The position numbers and the translations under genes were made by a program. Below the pieces are notes generated by a model, which was not told the DNA's origin, searched no databases, and saw only the letters and a program-made list of their open reading frames with translations. This document shows positions 53,096-60,501 of a stretch of 64,000 nucleotides of DNA, piece by piece (within the stretch, counting starts at the first letter, position 1; each line of letters begins with the position of its first letter). This DNA comes from Clostridiales bacterium (GTDB lineage Bacteria > Bacillota > Clostridia > Christensenellales > Borkfalkiaceae): positions 28,466-92,465 of the forward strand of contig DPQQ01000010.1 of assembly GCA_003538975.1 (NCBI GenBank), written 5' to 3'.

Positions 53096-53182
53096 ATGGA
53101 TAAAAAATACTTGGCTGAATTTAACTCTGTATTTTTAGCGATTATTTTGATGATTGTAAAAACCATTTTGTTTATACCTTAG
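53096..53182 (+). pseudogene. Truncated duplicate of a lipoprotein signal peptide
   Basis: A 28-codon ORF with an excellent AAGGAGG site. Its start MDKKYLAEFN-x-IFLAIIL-like signal sequence is a clear copy of the start of the next gene (MDKKYLTKFN), but it stops before any lipobox or mature domain. It looks like the remains of a tandem duplication. A functional small peptide cannot be excluded. Confidence 0.6.
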
Positions 53183-53245
53183 AAGGGCTATTTTTTGATT
53201 ACAATCAACAAGATAAGAAAATTTATAATAAAGGGAGAAAAAAAG

Positions 53246-53650
53246 ATGGATAAAAAGTATTTGACTAAATTTAACGCTATAATTTTAGTTGTTTTTCTGA
53301 CTGTCATTTTGGTTATATCCGGTTGTAGTTGCAATCCGTTTGATAACGGTTCTAAAGCGTTTCTTAAAAAACAAATGGACAAACTGCAACCTGAAGTAAC
53401 AGAATATAAAATTGTTAGAACAGCAGGTGGAGATGATATTGCTTACTTTAAAGGTACGGTAATCGTCAACGAAACAGAGATTAATATACAACGAAAGCAA
53501 GGAAGTATTTATAGCTATTACATAATAAGTTATAACGATAAGGAAATAGTTATAAACGATGAATATATGAGAGAAAAAAGCGAAGCTTACGTATATATTC
53601 ATGATATATGGAACAGATGGAAGAACAAATCACAATCTGCCGTATATTAG
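53246..53650 (+). CDS. Small lipoprotein of unknown function, N-terminal part of an interrupted gene
   Basis: A 134-residue predicted lipoprotein: the signal peptide runs to the lipobox ISGC, followed by a short mature part (~110 residues) with strands and charged turns. GGGAGAA site before ATG 53246; an in-frame start at 53195 is less likely. It ends in a TAG, but the same frame continues after it for another 73 codons (53651-53869), so it is probably the front part of a ~207-residue protein split by a nonsense codon. Codon use is AT-rich and unlike the surrounding core genes, which suggests a transferred or decaying gene. No family is recognised. Confidence 0.55.
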   Translation: MDKKYLTKFNAIILVVFLTVILVISGCSCNPFDNGSKAFLKKQMDKLQPEVTEYKIVRTAGGDDIAYFKGTVIVNETEINIQRKQGSIYSYYIISYNDKEIVINDEYMREKSEAYVYIHDIWNRWKNKSQSAVY

Positions 53651-53869
53651 AGTGAAATGTATAGCGTCTGCGAATTCGACAATAAATTGTTTATTGTAAC
53701 AAATGGGGTGATTGCAAGAGTAACATCTAACATATGGGTAAATGGAATGATTCCGATAACTCTTTATGAATTCGATATAGAAACGGAAGAAGTTTTATAT
53801 GCGGGGTATTTAAATGATTACACTGATCCTCAAATAGGTGTTGTAATTAAGAAAACAGAGGAGAAATAA
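53651..53869 (+). pseudogene. C-terminal part of the interrupted lipoprotein gene
   Basis: In the same frame as the lipoprotein above, directly after its TAG at 53648-53650. An internal ATG at 53657 would give 70 residues (with VCEFDNKLFIVTNG, PITLYEFDIETEEVLYAGY), but there is no ribosome site before it. The best reading is the back half of one protein broken by a single stop. Confidence 0.6.
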
Positions 53870-54090
53870 TGATGAACAAAACACTGAAGAAAATATTAAC
53901 ATGTTTATTGATATGCTTTACATTAGCTTGCGCCGCAGGCTTTATAATAACTTCCTCACCTGAAAAAGCGTACGCTTTTACGGGACTTACGGTAAAGTAA
54001 AAAGGCTTTGTGGTGAGAAAAGAGTATAAAAAAGCAATCGAAACGTACGGAGGAGCGGTAAAAACCGGCGACAAACAGGGTTCTGAATAA
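53869..54090 (+). pseudogene. Secreted peptide gene broken by an in-frame stop
   Basis: From ATG 53869 (overlapping the preceding stop as TAATG, after GAGGAG) a signal peptide runs to a probable AYA cleavage site and 43 residues in all, then TAA at 53998-54000. The same frame then continues for 29 more codons, ending at 54088-54090 (KGFVVRKEYKKAIETYGG). Both parts together would make a ~73-residue secreted protein. Not recognised. Confidence 0.5.
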
Positions 54091-54128
54091 TATATTTAAG
54101 ATTAAATAATTCTCCCGGAATAGAAAGC

Positions 54129-54168
54129 AAAAAAAGAGTAACAAGCATACCGAAGGTTACTCTTTTTT
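54129..54168. terminator. Bidirectional terminator between the AT-rich patch and spmB
   Basis: AAAAAAGAGTAAC (about 54130-54142) pairs with GTTACTCTTTTTT (54156-54168) around a 13-base loop, usable from both strands. Confidence 0.8.
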
Positions 54169-54177
54169 AATGTGTTT

Positions 54178-54681
54178 TTACATGATTTTACATATCATGC
54201 AGGCGGTTACGCATGATAAAAACGAAGAAACAAGGCTTATAAGAATGGGCAAAAAAAGATTTTTTGTTCTGGCTCTCGCAAAGTAGACCGAAGAGACGTA
54301 AAACACTGTTTCGCTGCTACCGTATACGGCGGAAGCGCACCGCGCGACGTAACTGTCCACGCCGTATTTTTTAAAAATTCCCGTTAAAACGGCGAGCGAG
54401 CCGCTGCCCGAAAACGGTTTTATAAGAACAAGTTCGTTTATTTCTTCGGGGATTCCGAAAAACGAAAAAGCGGGCGATAAAAATTTGGTCATAACCGCCG
54501 TAAGACCGCTTGCCGAAAAGAGTTCGGTCAGTACGAATATTGCGAGAAGATACGGGAAAAGATTCATACAAAACGGAACGGCTCCTTTTGCTCCCGCAAC
54601 GAATTCGTCGTAAGGTCTTACTTTTTTTATTATCGCGTAGATAAAAATAAATATAAAAAATATCGGAAAAAAGTATTTCAT
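54178..54681 (-). CDS. spmB: Spore maturation protein B
   Basis: A 167-residue membrane protein with four to five hydrophobic segments, belonging to the nucleoside-recognition (Gate) family. Typical SpmB marks are the KPFSGSGSLAVL loop and YGSSETVFYVSSVYF. SpmA and SpmB are needed for proper dehydration of the spore core in Bacillus. The ATG overlaps the spmA stop by four bases (54678-54681), so the two are translationally coupled. It ends against a bidirectional terminator. Confidence 0.93.
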   Translation of the reverse strand: MKYFFPIFFIFIFIYAIIKKVRPYDEFVAGAKGAVPFCMNLFPYLLAIFVLTELFSASGLTAVMTKFLSPAFSFFGIPEEINELVLIKPFSGSGSLAVLTGIFKKYGVDSYVARCASAVYGSSETVFYVSSVYFARARTKNLFLPILISLVSSFLSCVTACMICKIM

Positions 54682-55331
54682 AAAGTTTTTCCTTTTATAG
54701 CGTCCGCCGCGTTTTTGTTTTTATGGCGGAATAAAATTTTTGCGTTTGGTTTTTGTTTATCTGCCGCAAAAGCTTTATTTTTGTCCTTAAAAAGGAACAT
54801 TTTACAGAGTAAAATCCCGGATACGGTCGAAACGAGAGTTGATATTATCGTCGGCAGAATAACGTCGGACGGACTTAGAGAAGATAAACTCGTTCTTAAC
54901 GCTATGACGGTCGTCGGAATAATCTGAATACTCGTCGCGTTTATCACGAAAAAGGTAAGAATTTTGCTTCTCGTGCCGTTGCGTTTTTCAAGTTCTTCGA
55001 TGGCTTTTATTCCCATTGGCGTGGTGGCGCCCGTCATTCCGAGAGCGTTGGCGGAAATATTGAGCGAAATATATTCGTTTTCTTTTTCGGTAAGCTCTCC
55101 GAAAACAGCTTTATTGAAAGGTTTTAATATTTTTGCGAATTTTGCGGTGAAACCCGTCTTTTCGAATATATTAAATATTCCGAGCCATACGGCGTAAACG
55201 GCAGTGAGTTTTATCGAAAGTCCGAGAGCCTTTTCGCCGCCGGAAAGCATGGAAGACAAAACCTTGTCAGGATCGATAAAAACAAGAGCAATGGCGGAAA
55301 TAATAAAAAATACCGTAAAAATCGCGTTCAT
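54678..55331 (-). CDS. spmA: Spore maturation protein A
   Basis: A 217-residue membrane protein, partner of SpmB. The family stretches are LSMLSGGEKALGLSIKL-like at the start (SGGEKALGLSIKLTAVYAVWLG), SLNISANALGMTGATTPMGIKA, and ATSIQIIPTTVIALR. The start is taken as ATG 55331, which fits the usual SpmA N-terminus; a TTG 18 bases earlier is in frame and neither has a strong ribosome site. A basic ~30-residue C-terminal tail (KQKPNAKILFRHKNK) extends past the family core. Transcribed away from metG. Confidence 0.9.
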   Translation of the reverse strand: MNAIFTVFFIISAIALVFIDPDKVLSSMLSGGEKALGLSIKLTAVYAVWLGIFNIFEKTGFTAKFAKILKPFNKAVFGELTEKENEYISLNISANALGMTGATTPMGIKAIEELEKRNGTRSKILTFFVINATSIQIIPTTVIALRTSLSSLSPSDVILPTIISTLVSTVSGILLCKMFLFKDKNKAFAADKQKPNAKILFRHKNKNAADAIKGKTL

Positions 55332-55473
55332 GCTAAACTTTATGAGCAAAGTTTTATATTTATGTTTTACTTTTTATTATTTTTATTATAAAAGGATAAG
55401 AAAAGAATTAAATCCGGGCGGTAAAACGCTTTAGTAAGGCTGCGGTAATCTACGCCGCCGAAAAGGAGAGGTC

Positions 55474-57435
55474 ATGCAGAACAAATATTATATAACGACC
55501 GCGATCGCGTATACTTCGGGCAAGCCGCATATCGGCAATACTTACGAAGCGATTCTGGCGGACTCGGTGGCGAGATTCAAAAGAAAGCAGGGCTACGACG
55601 TATTTTTTCAGACCGGCACCGACGAACACGGACAGAAGATAGAAGAAAAGGCAGCCGCGGCTGGCAAAACCCCGAAAGAATTCGTAGACGAAGTTTCGGC
55701 GGAAATAAAGAGGCTCTGGAATCTCGTGGACGTTTCGTACGATAAATTTATCCGCACGACCGACAAAGATCACGAATTCGAGGTGCAAAAAATCTTTGAT
55801 AAGCTTTATAAGCAGGGCGATATTTACAAAGGCTCGTACGAAGGCTGGTACTGCACTCCGTGCGAGAGCTTCTGGACGGAATCGCAGCTTAAGGAAGGCA
55901 AATGCCCCGACTGCGGCAGAGAAGTCAAAAAAGCCAAGGAAGAAGCTTACTTTTTCAGAATGTCCAAATATGCGGACAGACTTTTGAAATATTACGAAGA
56001 ACATCCCGACTTTATCGTTCCCGTTTCGAGAAAGAACGAAATGATAAACAACTTTTTAAAGCCCGGGCTTCAGGACCTTTGCGTTTCGAGAACGTCGTTC
56101 AAGTGGGGAATCCCGGTTGATTTCGATCCGAAGCACGTCGTTTACGTATGGCTCGACGCGCTTACAAACTACATTACGGGTATAGGCTACGACGCGGACG
56201 GCAACAGCAAGGACTCTTTTAAGAAGTACTGGCCGGCGGACGTACACATAATAGGTAAGGACATCGTAAGATTCCACACCATCTACTGGCCGATTTTTCT
56301 GATGGCGTTAGGGCTTCCTCTTCCCAAGCAGGTTTACGGGCACGGCTGGCTTTTGCAGGACGGCGGCAAGATGAGTAAGTCCAAGGGCAACGTTATTTAT
56401 GCGGACGATCTTGTAGAATATTTCGGTTCGGACGCGGTAAGATATTACGTTTTGTCGGAGATGACTCAGGGATCGGACGGAACTATCTCGTGGGAAGCCG
56501 TCGTCGACAAAATAAACGGCGAACTTGCCAACGTGTTCGGCAATCTCGTTTCGAGAACGGTAGCGATGTCTAATAAGTATTTCGGCGGCGTTATCGAAAA
56601 CGCGAACGTAAACGAACCCGTGGACGATGACCTTAAAGAAGTCGTTACTTCCGCTTACGGTAAAGTTGCGAAAAATATGGACGAATATAAAATTTCGGAC
56701 GCGATAAACGAGGTTATGACGGTGTTCCGCAGAGCCAATAAGTACGTGGACGAAACCACTCCGTGGATACTCGCAAAAGATCCTTCAAAAGAAGGCAGAC
56801 TTAAAACCGTTCTTTACAATCTTTCCGAAGCGATTATCGTCGGTACCTCTTTGATGTACCCGTTTATGCCGAAAACATGCCAAAAGGCGCTTTCGTACTT
56901 CGGCTCGGACGTAAGAGATTACGATAAACTTAATACGTTCGGACTTTTAGAAACGGTTAAGGCAGCCGAAAGTCCGGAAATATTATTTACAAGACTCGAC
57001 TTAAAAGAGATTATGGAAAAGGTAAACAAAATGGTCGAAGAACGTAAAGCCGCAGCCGAAAAAGAAGCGGCGAAAACGGCTCCCGAAGCGACCGAAGAAA
57101 ATAAAAAAGAACTTATTCCGATAGACGACTTTTTTAAGGTGGAATTGAAGGTTGCGCTCGTCACCGCGTGCGAAGTCGTTCCGAAGTCCAACAAGCTTTT
57201 AAAACTCACCGTAAAGCTCGGAAACGAAACGAGAACGGTAGTCAGCGGAATAAGAAAGGCGTATTCGCCCGAATATCTTATCGGCAAAAAGGTGGTTATG
57301 GTTACCAACTTAAAACCCGCAAAACTTTGCGGAATCGAAAGTCAGGGCATGATTATCTGCGCCGAAAACAGCGAAGGCAAAATAGCGTTTTTATCGCCCG
57401 AAACCGATATGGAAGACGGCAGCGTTATTTCTTAA
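55474..57435 (+). CDS. metG: Methionyl-tRNA synthetase
   Basis: Class I synthetase that charges tRNA-Met. The 653 residues show HIGN at 19-22, a CP zinc site (CTPC at 124 region, CPDCGREV near 146), KMSKSKGN from 299 and a C-terminal Trbp111-type tRNA-binding domain (from about 550, with TKLGNETRTVVSGIRK-like sequence). A low-complexity linker rich in A, E and K joins it. AAAAGGAGAGG before the ATG is a strong site. First gene of the run metG, tatD, rsmA, rdgB and a phosphodiesterase. Confidence 0.97.
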   Translation: MQNKYYITTAIAYTSGKPHIGNTYEAILADSVARFKRKQGYDVFFQTGTDEHGQKIEEKAAAAGKTPKEFVDEVSAEIKRLWNLVDVSYDKFIRTTDKDHEFEVQKIFDKLYKQGDIYKGSYEGWYCTPCESFWTESQLKEGKCPDCGREVKKAKEEAYFFRMSKYADRLLKYYEEHPDFIVPVSRKNEMINNFLKPGLQDLCVSRTSFKWGIPVDFDPKHVVYVWLDALTNYITGIGYDADGNSKDSFKKYWPADVHIIGKDIVRFHTIYWPIFLMALGLPLPKQVYGHGWLLQDGGKMSKSKGNVIYADDLVEYFGSDAVRYYVLSEMTQGSDGTISWEAVVDKINGELANVFGNLVSRTVAMSNKYFGGVIENANVNEPVDDDLKEVVTSAYGKVAKNMDEYKISDAINEVMTVFRRANKYVDETTPWILAKDPSKEGRLKTVLYNLSEAIIVGTSLMYPFMPKTCQKALSYFGSDVRDYDKLNTFGLLETVKAAESPEILFTRLDLKEIMEKVNKMVEERKAAAEKEAAKTAPEATEENKKELIPIDDFFKVELKVALVTACEVVPKSNKLLKLTVKLGNETRTVVSGIRKAYSPEYLIGKKVVMVTNLKPAKLCGIESQGMIICAENSEGKIAFLSPETDMEDGSVIS

Positions 57436-57468
57436 AATATTACTTTCCGGTAAAAACAAGGCTTAAAA

Positions 57469-58245
57469 ATGTTTATAGATACGCATTGCCACTTTTCCGG
57501 CAGGAGCGAACAGGACAAAGAAAGAGTATATAACGAAGCGTTAAAAAGCGGCGTCGGTCTTATGATCGACACCGCTTTCGATATGAAATCGTCCGAAGAG
57601 GTAATAGGATTTTCGGCGTCTCACGAAGGCGTTTACGCCGCGGTAGGCGTTCATCCCGACGCTTGTAAAGAAATAACTCCCGAAAGCATAAAAGTATTAA
57701 AAAAATTTTCCGAAAACAAAAAGTGCGTTCTGATAGGCGAGATAGGACTTGACTACCATTACGAACCTTACGATAAAGAATTGCAAAAAAAGGCTTTTAT
57801 ATCGCAGATGGAACTTGCGGACGAAGTGAATCTGCCGTTTACCGTACATTCGAGAGACTGCACGGCGGATCTTATAAAAATTCTTACCGAAAATAAAAAG
57901 CTCATAAAAAACGGCGCGATAATGCACTGCTATTCGGGTTCGCCTGAGACCGCTGAAATTTTACTCAATCTCGGGTTTTACATGTCGTTTTCCGGTACGC
58001 TGACATTTAAAAACGCAAGGAATCTTCCAGAAGTAGTAAAGTTTTTGCCTATGGACAGGATTTTATCAGAAACGGACAGCCCGTATCTCTCTCCCGTGCC
58101 TTTACGTGGAACCGAAAACGAGAGCAAAAACGTTTTGTACGTTACCCGTAAAATCGCCGAAATAAAGAACATCGACGTCGGAAAAACTGCGGATATAATT
58201 AAAAGCAACGTAAAAACATTGCTTAAAAAAATAGATACTATTTAA
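57469..58245 (+). CDS. TatD family metal-dependent hydrolase/DNase
   Basis: A 258-residue TIM-barrel metalloenzyme of the amidohydrolase superfamily. The first metal motif is DTHCHF at residues 3-8, then GEIGLDYHY, VHSRD, HCYSGS and ETDSPYLSP, the full set of TatD family ligands. The role is usually a 3'-exonuclease for DNA repair or RNA turnover. AAGG before the ATG at fair spacing. The order metG-tatD-rsmA is widely conserved in Firmicutes, although an RNase M5 gene that often sits between tatD and rsmA is missing here. Confidence 0.93.
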   Translation: MFIDTHCHFSGRSEQDKERVYNEALKSGVGLMIDTAFDMKSSEEVIGFSASHEGVYAAVGVHPDACKEITPESIKVLKKFSENKKCVLIGEIGLDYHYEPYDKELQKKAFISQMELADEVNLPFTVHSRDCTADLIKILTENKKLIKNGAIMHCYSGSPETAEILLNLGFYMSFSGTLTFKNARNLPEVVKFLPMDRILSETDSPYLSPVPLRGTENESKNVLYVTRKIAEIKNIDVGKTADIIKSNVKTLLKKIDTI

Positions 58246-58295
58246 CTTAGCGGCGGCGTAACCCGAATATATAAATCAAACGAAAGGACAAAAAA

Positions 58296-59198
58296 GTGAA
58301 CGTAAAAGAACTTTTATACAAATACAAATTTTTCTTCAAAAAGTCTTTCGGACAGAACTTTTTAACAGACGACGATCTTCTGGAAAGTATAGTCGTTTCT
58401 TCGGGCATCACGAAGGACGACGACGTGATCGAAATCGGCTGCGGAGCGGGCACTCTTACCAAAGTCCTCGCACGTCACGCAAAGTCCGTCACGGGGTATG
58501 AGATAGACAAGAATCTGAAACCTGTTCTCGAAGACTATCTTTCGGAAGAAAAAAACGTAAAAATAAATTTTAACGACGTTATGAAGGTTCCTATGGAAGT
58601 TCTCGAAAAGGACTTTGACGAGTATACCGTCGTAGCGAACATACCTTACTATATAACGACTCCCATCGTTACGATGTTTCTCGAAAGCGCGAAGAAGGTG
58701 AAAAAGCTCGTTCTTACCGTACAGAAGGAAGTCGCCGACAGGTTTTCGGCAAAAGAAGGAACGTCGGAGTACGGCTCGATAACCGCCGCCATAAACTTTT
58801 ACGGCAGTGCGGAAACCGTTATGGTTATCGGAAGAGAAAAATTTACTCCGCCGCCTAAAGTAGACTCTGCCGTGGTAGCGATTACAATAGACAGGTCTAA
58901 GCAAAACGGTACGAATAAAGAACATTTCAGAGAAGTTTTAAAAGCGGCTTTCGGCAACAGAAGGAAAACGCTTTCGAATAATTTATCGGCGGTTTTCGGG
59001 ATAGAAAAGAAAATCGCGGAAGAAATTTTATTGAAAATGGATAAAAATCCGCAGGTACGCGGCGAAACGTTTTCTGCCGGAGATTTTGCGATTTTAACCG
59101 AAGAACTCGAAAAATTGGATGTTTTCGATAAACCTGTGTCGTCTAAACGCACCCGCAAGCAAAAAACGGAAGATAAAAAAATCAAATCGGATTTATAA
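58296..59198 (+). CDS. rsmA: 16S rRNA dimethyladenosine transferase (RsmA/KsgA)
   Basis: Dimethylates two adjacent adenines near the 3' end of 16S rRNA (A1518 and A1519 in E. coli numbering). The 300 residues show KSFGQNFLTD, SAM motif I EIGCGAGTLT, and the catalytic NIPYY (motif IV). PPPKVDSAVV and the C-terminal RNA-binding helices are complete; a basic tail (KRTRKQKTEDKKIK) ends the protein. The start is GTG 58296 with a CGAAAGGA site. It is followed 2 bases on by rdgB. Confidence 0.96.
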   Translation: MNVKELLYKYKFFFKKSFGQNFLTDDDLLESIVVSSGITKDDDVIEIGCGAGTLTKVLARHAKSVTGYEIDKNLKPVLEDYLSEEKNVKINFNDVMKVPMEVLEKDFDEYTVVANIPYYITTPIVTMFLESAKKVKKLVLTVQKEVADRFSAKEGTSEYGSITAAINFYGSAETVMVIGREKFTPPPKVDSAVVAITIDRSKQNGTNKEHFREVLKAAFGNRRKTLSNNLSAVFGIEKKIAEEILLKMDKNPQVRGETFSAGDFAILTEELEKLDVFDKPVSSKRTRKQKTEDKKIKSDL

Positions 59199-59200
59199 AA

Positions 59201-59803
59201 ATGAAAAAGATAGTTCTCGCAAGCAACAATAAAGGAAAAATAAAAGAGTTCAAAGAAATTTTGCAGGATACCGAAATAGTACCTTACGGCGAACTCGGAA
59301 TAACCGAAGAACCGGAAGAAACGGGCAAAACTTTTTATGAAAACGCTCTTATAAAAGCTAAAACGATCGCCTTGAAAACTGGACTTCCCACGGTTTCTGA
59401 CGACAGCGGAATATGCGTCGATTATTTATCCGGCGCTCCGGGAATTTACTCCGCAAGATATTCCGGCGACGAAAACAAGGAAACAATGGACAAGTCGAAC
59501 AGGGATAAGCTTCTTACCGAACTGACCGGCGTAAAAGACAGAGACGCAAAGTTCTGTTCGAGCGTAGTTTTGTTTATACCGGACGGAACCGAAGGAAAAA
59601 TAATAAGCGGCTACGGCGAAACGAAGGGATATATTTTAGACAAGGAAACGGGTGAAAACGGTTTCGGCTACGACTGCATATTTTATTCGTACGATTTGGA
59701 AAAATGTTTCGGTCTCGCCACCGAGAAAGAAAAAAACTCAGTATCGCACAGGGCGCGCGCGATAGCGGATCTTAAAAGCAAGATAAAGACCGGAAAGGAA
59801 TAA
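59201..59803 (+). CDS. rdgB: XTP/dITP diphosphatase (RdgB/HAM1 family)
   Basis: Hydrolyses non-canonical purine nucleoside triphosphates such as dITP and XTP to monophosphates, keeping them out of nucleic acids. The 200 residues begin with the family SNNKGKIKEFKEI, with the E37-type acidic motif near ETGKTFYENALIKA, DDSGICVD (metal-binding) and GFGYDCIF, then SHRARAI at the end. The ATG is two bases after rsmA, with no strong ribosome site. The 155-residue phosphodiesterase follows two bases later. Confidence 0.95.
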   Translation: MKKIVLASNNKGKIKEFKEILQDTEIVPYGELGITEEPEETGKTFYENALIKAKTIALKTGLPTVSDDSGICVDYLSGAPGIYSARYSGDENKETMDKSNRDKLLTELTGVKDRDAKFCSSVVLFIPDGTEGKIISGYGETKGYILDKETGENGFGYDCIFYSYDLEKCFGLATEKEKNSVSHRARAIADLKSKIKTGKE

Positions 59804-59805
59804 AG

Positions 59806-60273
59806 ATGAAGACGGCTATAGTGATTTCGGACTCGCACGGCAATCTGAGGGCAATACGGAAACTTTACGAGGTAATGGAAGAAAGCGATTATGTTTTCCA
59901 TCTCGGAGATTACAGGAGAGATATAGCCGAGTTCGAAGAAAGATTCCCCGAAAAGGTATATTCCGTTTACGGCAACTGCGACGGGTATTCCGGAGAAGGC
60001 GAAGTAACGATCGAGGGCGTAAAAGTTTTTTATACTCACGGACACGATTACGGCGTAAAGCAGAGCCTTTACGGATTGTATTCGCATGCAACAGCTATCG
60101 GCGCGGACATCGTTTTATACGGGCATACGCATATAAAAGCAGTTGATACGAAGGATAATATAAAATTCGTTAACCCGGGAACGTTAAAAGAGTATTCGCC
60201 CTGCAAACTGTCTTACGCATACATAGTATTCGATAAGGGCAAAGCATACGAAACGTTAGTGGATCTTTATTGA
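59806..60273 (+). CDS. YfcE/MJ0936-type metallophosphodiesterase
   Basis: A 155-residue enzyme of the calcineurin-like phosphoesterase fold. Metal-binding motifs are clear: SDSHGN at 8-13, LGDYRRD (the D of GDxxxD), GNCDG, and the late histidines THGHDYG and GHTHIK. Relatives cleave cyclic or aryl phosphodiesters; the natural substrate is unknown. AAAGGA lies upstream. Last gene of the metG operon; a strong hairpin follows. Confidence 0.9.
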   Translation: MKTAIVISDSHGNLRAIRKLYEVMEESDYVFHLGDYRRDIAEFEERFPEKVYSVYGNCDGYSGEGEVTIEGVKVFYTHGHDYGVKQSLYGLYSHATAIGADIVLYGHTHIKAVDTKDNIKFVNPGTLKEYSPCKLSYAYIVFDKGKAYETLVDLY

Positions 60274-60357
60274 TTTTACGTTTTTTATAAAAATGAAGAC
60301 GAAAAAGACGGAAACTTGCGACGTTCTCTTTTTCGTTATATTGCAAATAATTTTTTA

Positions 60358-60390
60358 ATTAAAGGTCGGCGCGGGCGTTGACCTTTTTTT
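60358..60390 (+). terminator. Intrinsic terminator of the metG operon, overlapping the tex promoter
   Basis: AAAGGTCGGCG (60361-60371) pairs with CGTTGACCTTT (60376-60386) with two G-U pairs and a 4-base loop, followed by a T-run. The 3' arm holds TTGACC. Confidence 0.8.
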
Positions 60391-60406
60391 GTTTTTTTGA
60401 TATGAT
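60378..60406 (+). promoter_or_regulatory. Promoter of tex, -35 in the upstream terminator
   Basis: TTGACC (60378-60383), a 17-base spacer and TATGAT (60401-60406), 96 bases before the tex ATG. Confidence 0.55.
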
Positions 60407-60501
60407 ATAAAAAAGTCGCAACGGCTTACGTCTGCGTTTGCACACGCGTGATGTAAAGACGTGCGAAATAAAAAGTAAAAAATACCGGAGAGTATAAAAA
60501 T

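Noticed and set aside
52788..54128. Prophage or insertion sequence in the AT-rich patch
   Set aside because: No integrase, transposase, terminal inverted repeats or phage genes seen; only secreted-protein remnants.
60299..60336. Hairpin ACGAAAAAGA / TCTTTTTCGT after the phosphodiesterase as terminator
   Set aside because: Large 18-base loop and no T-run; the true terminator is at 60361.
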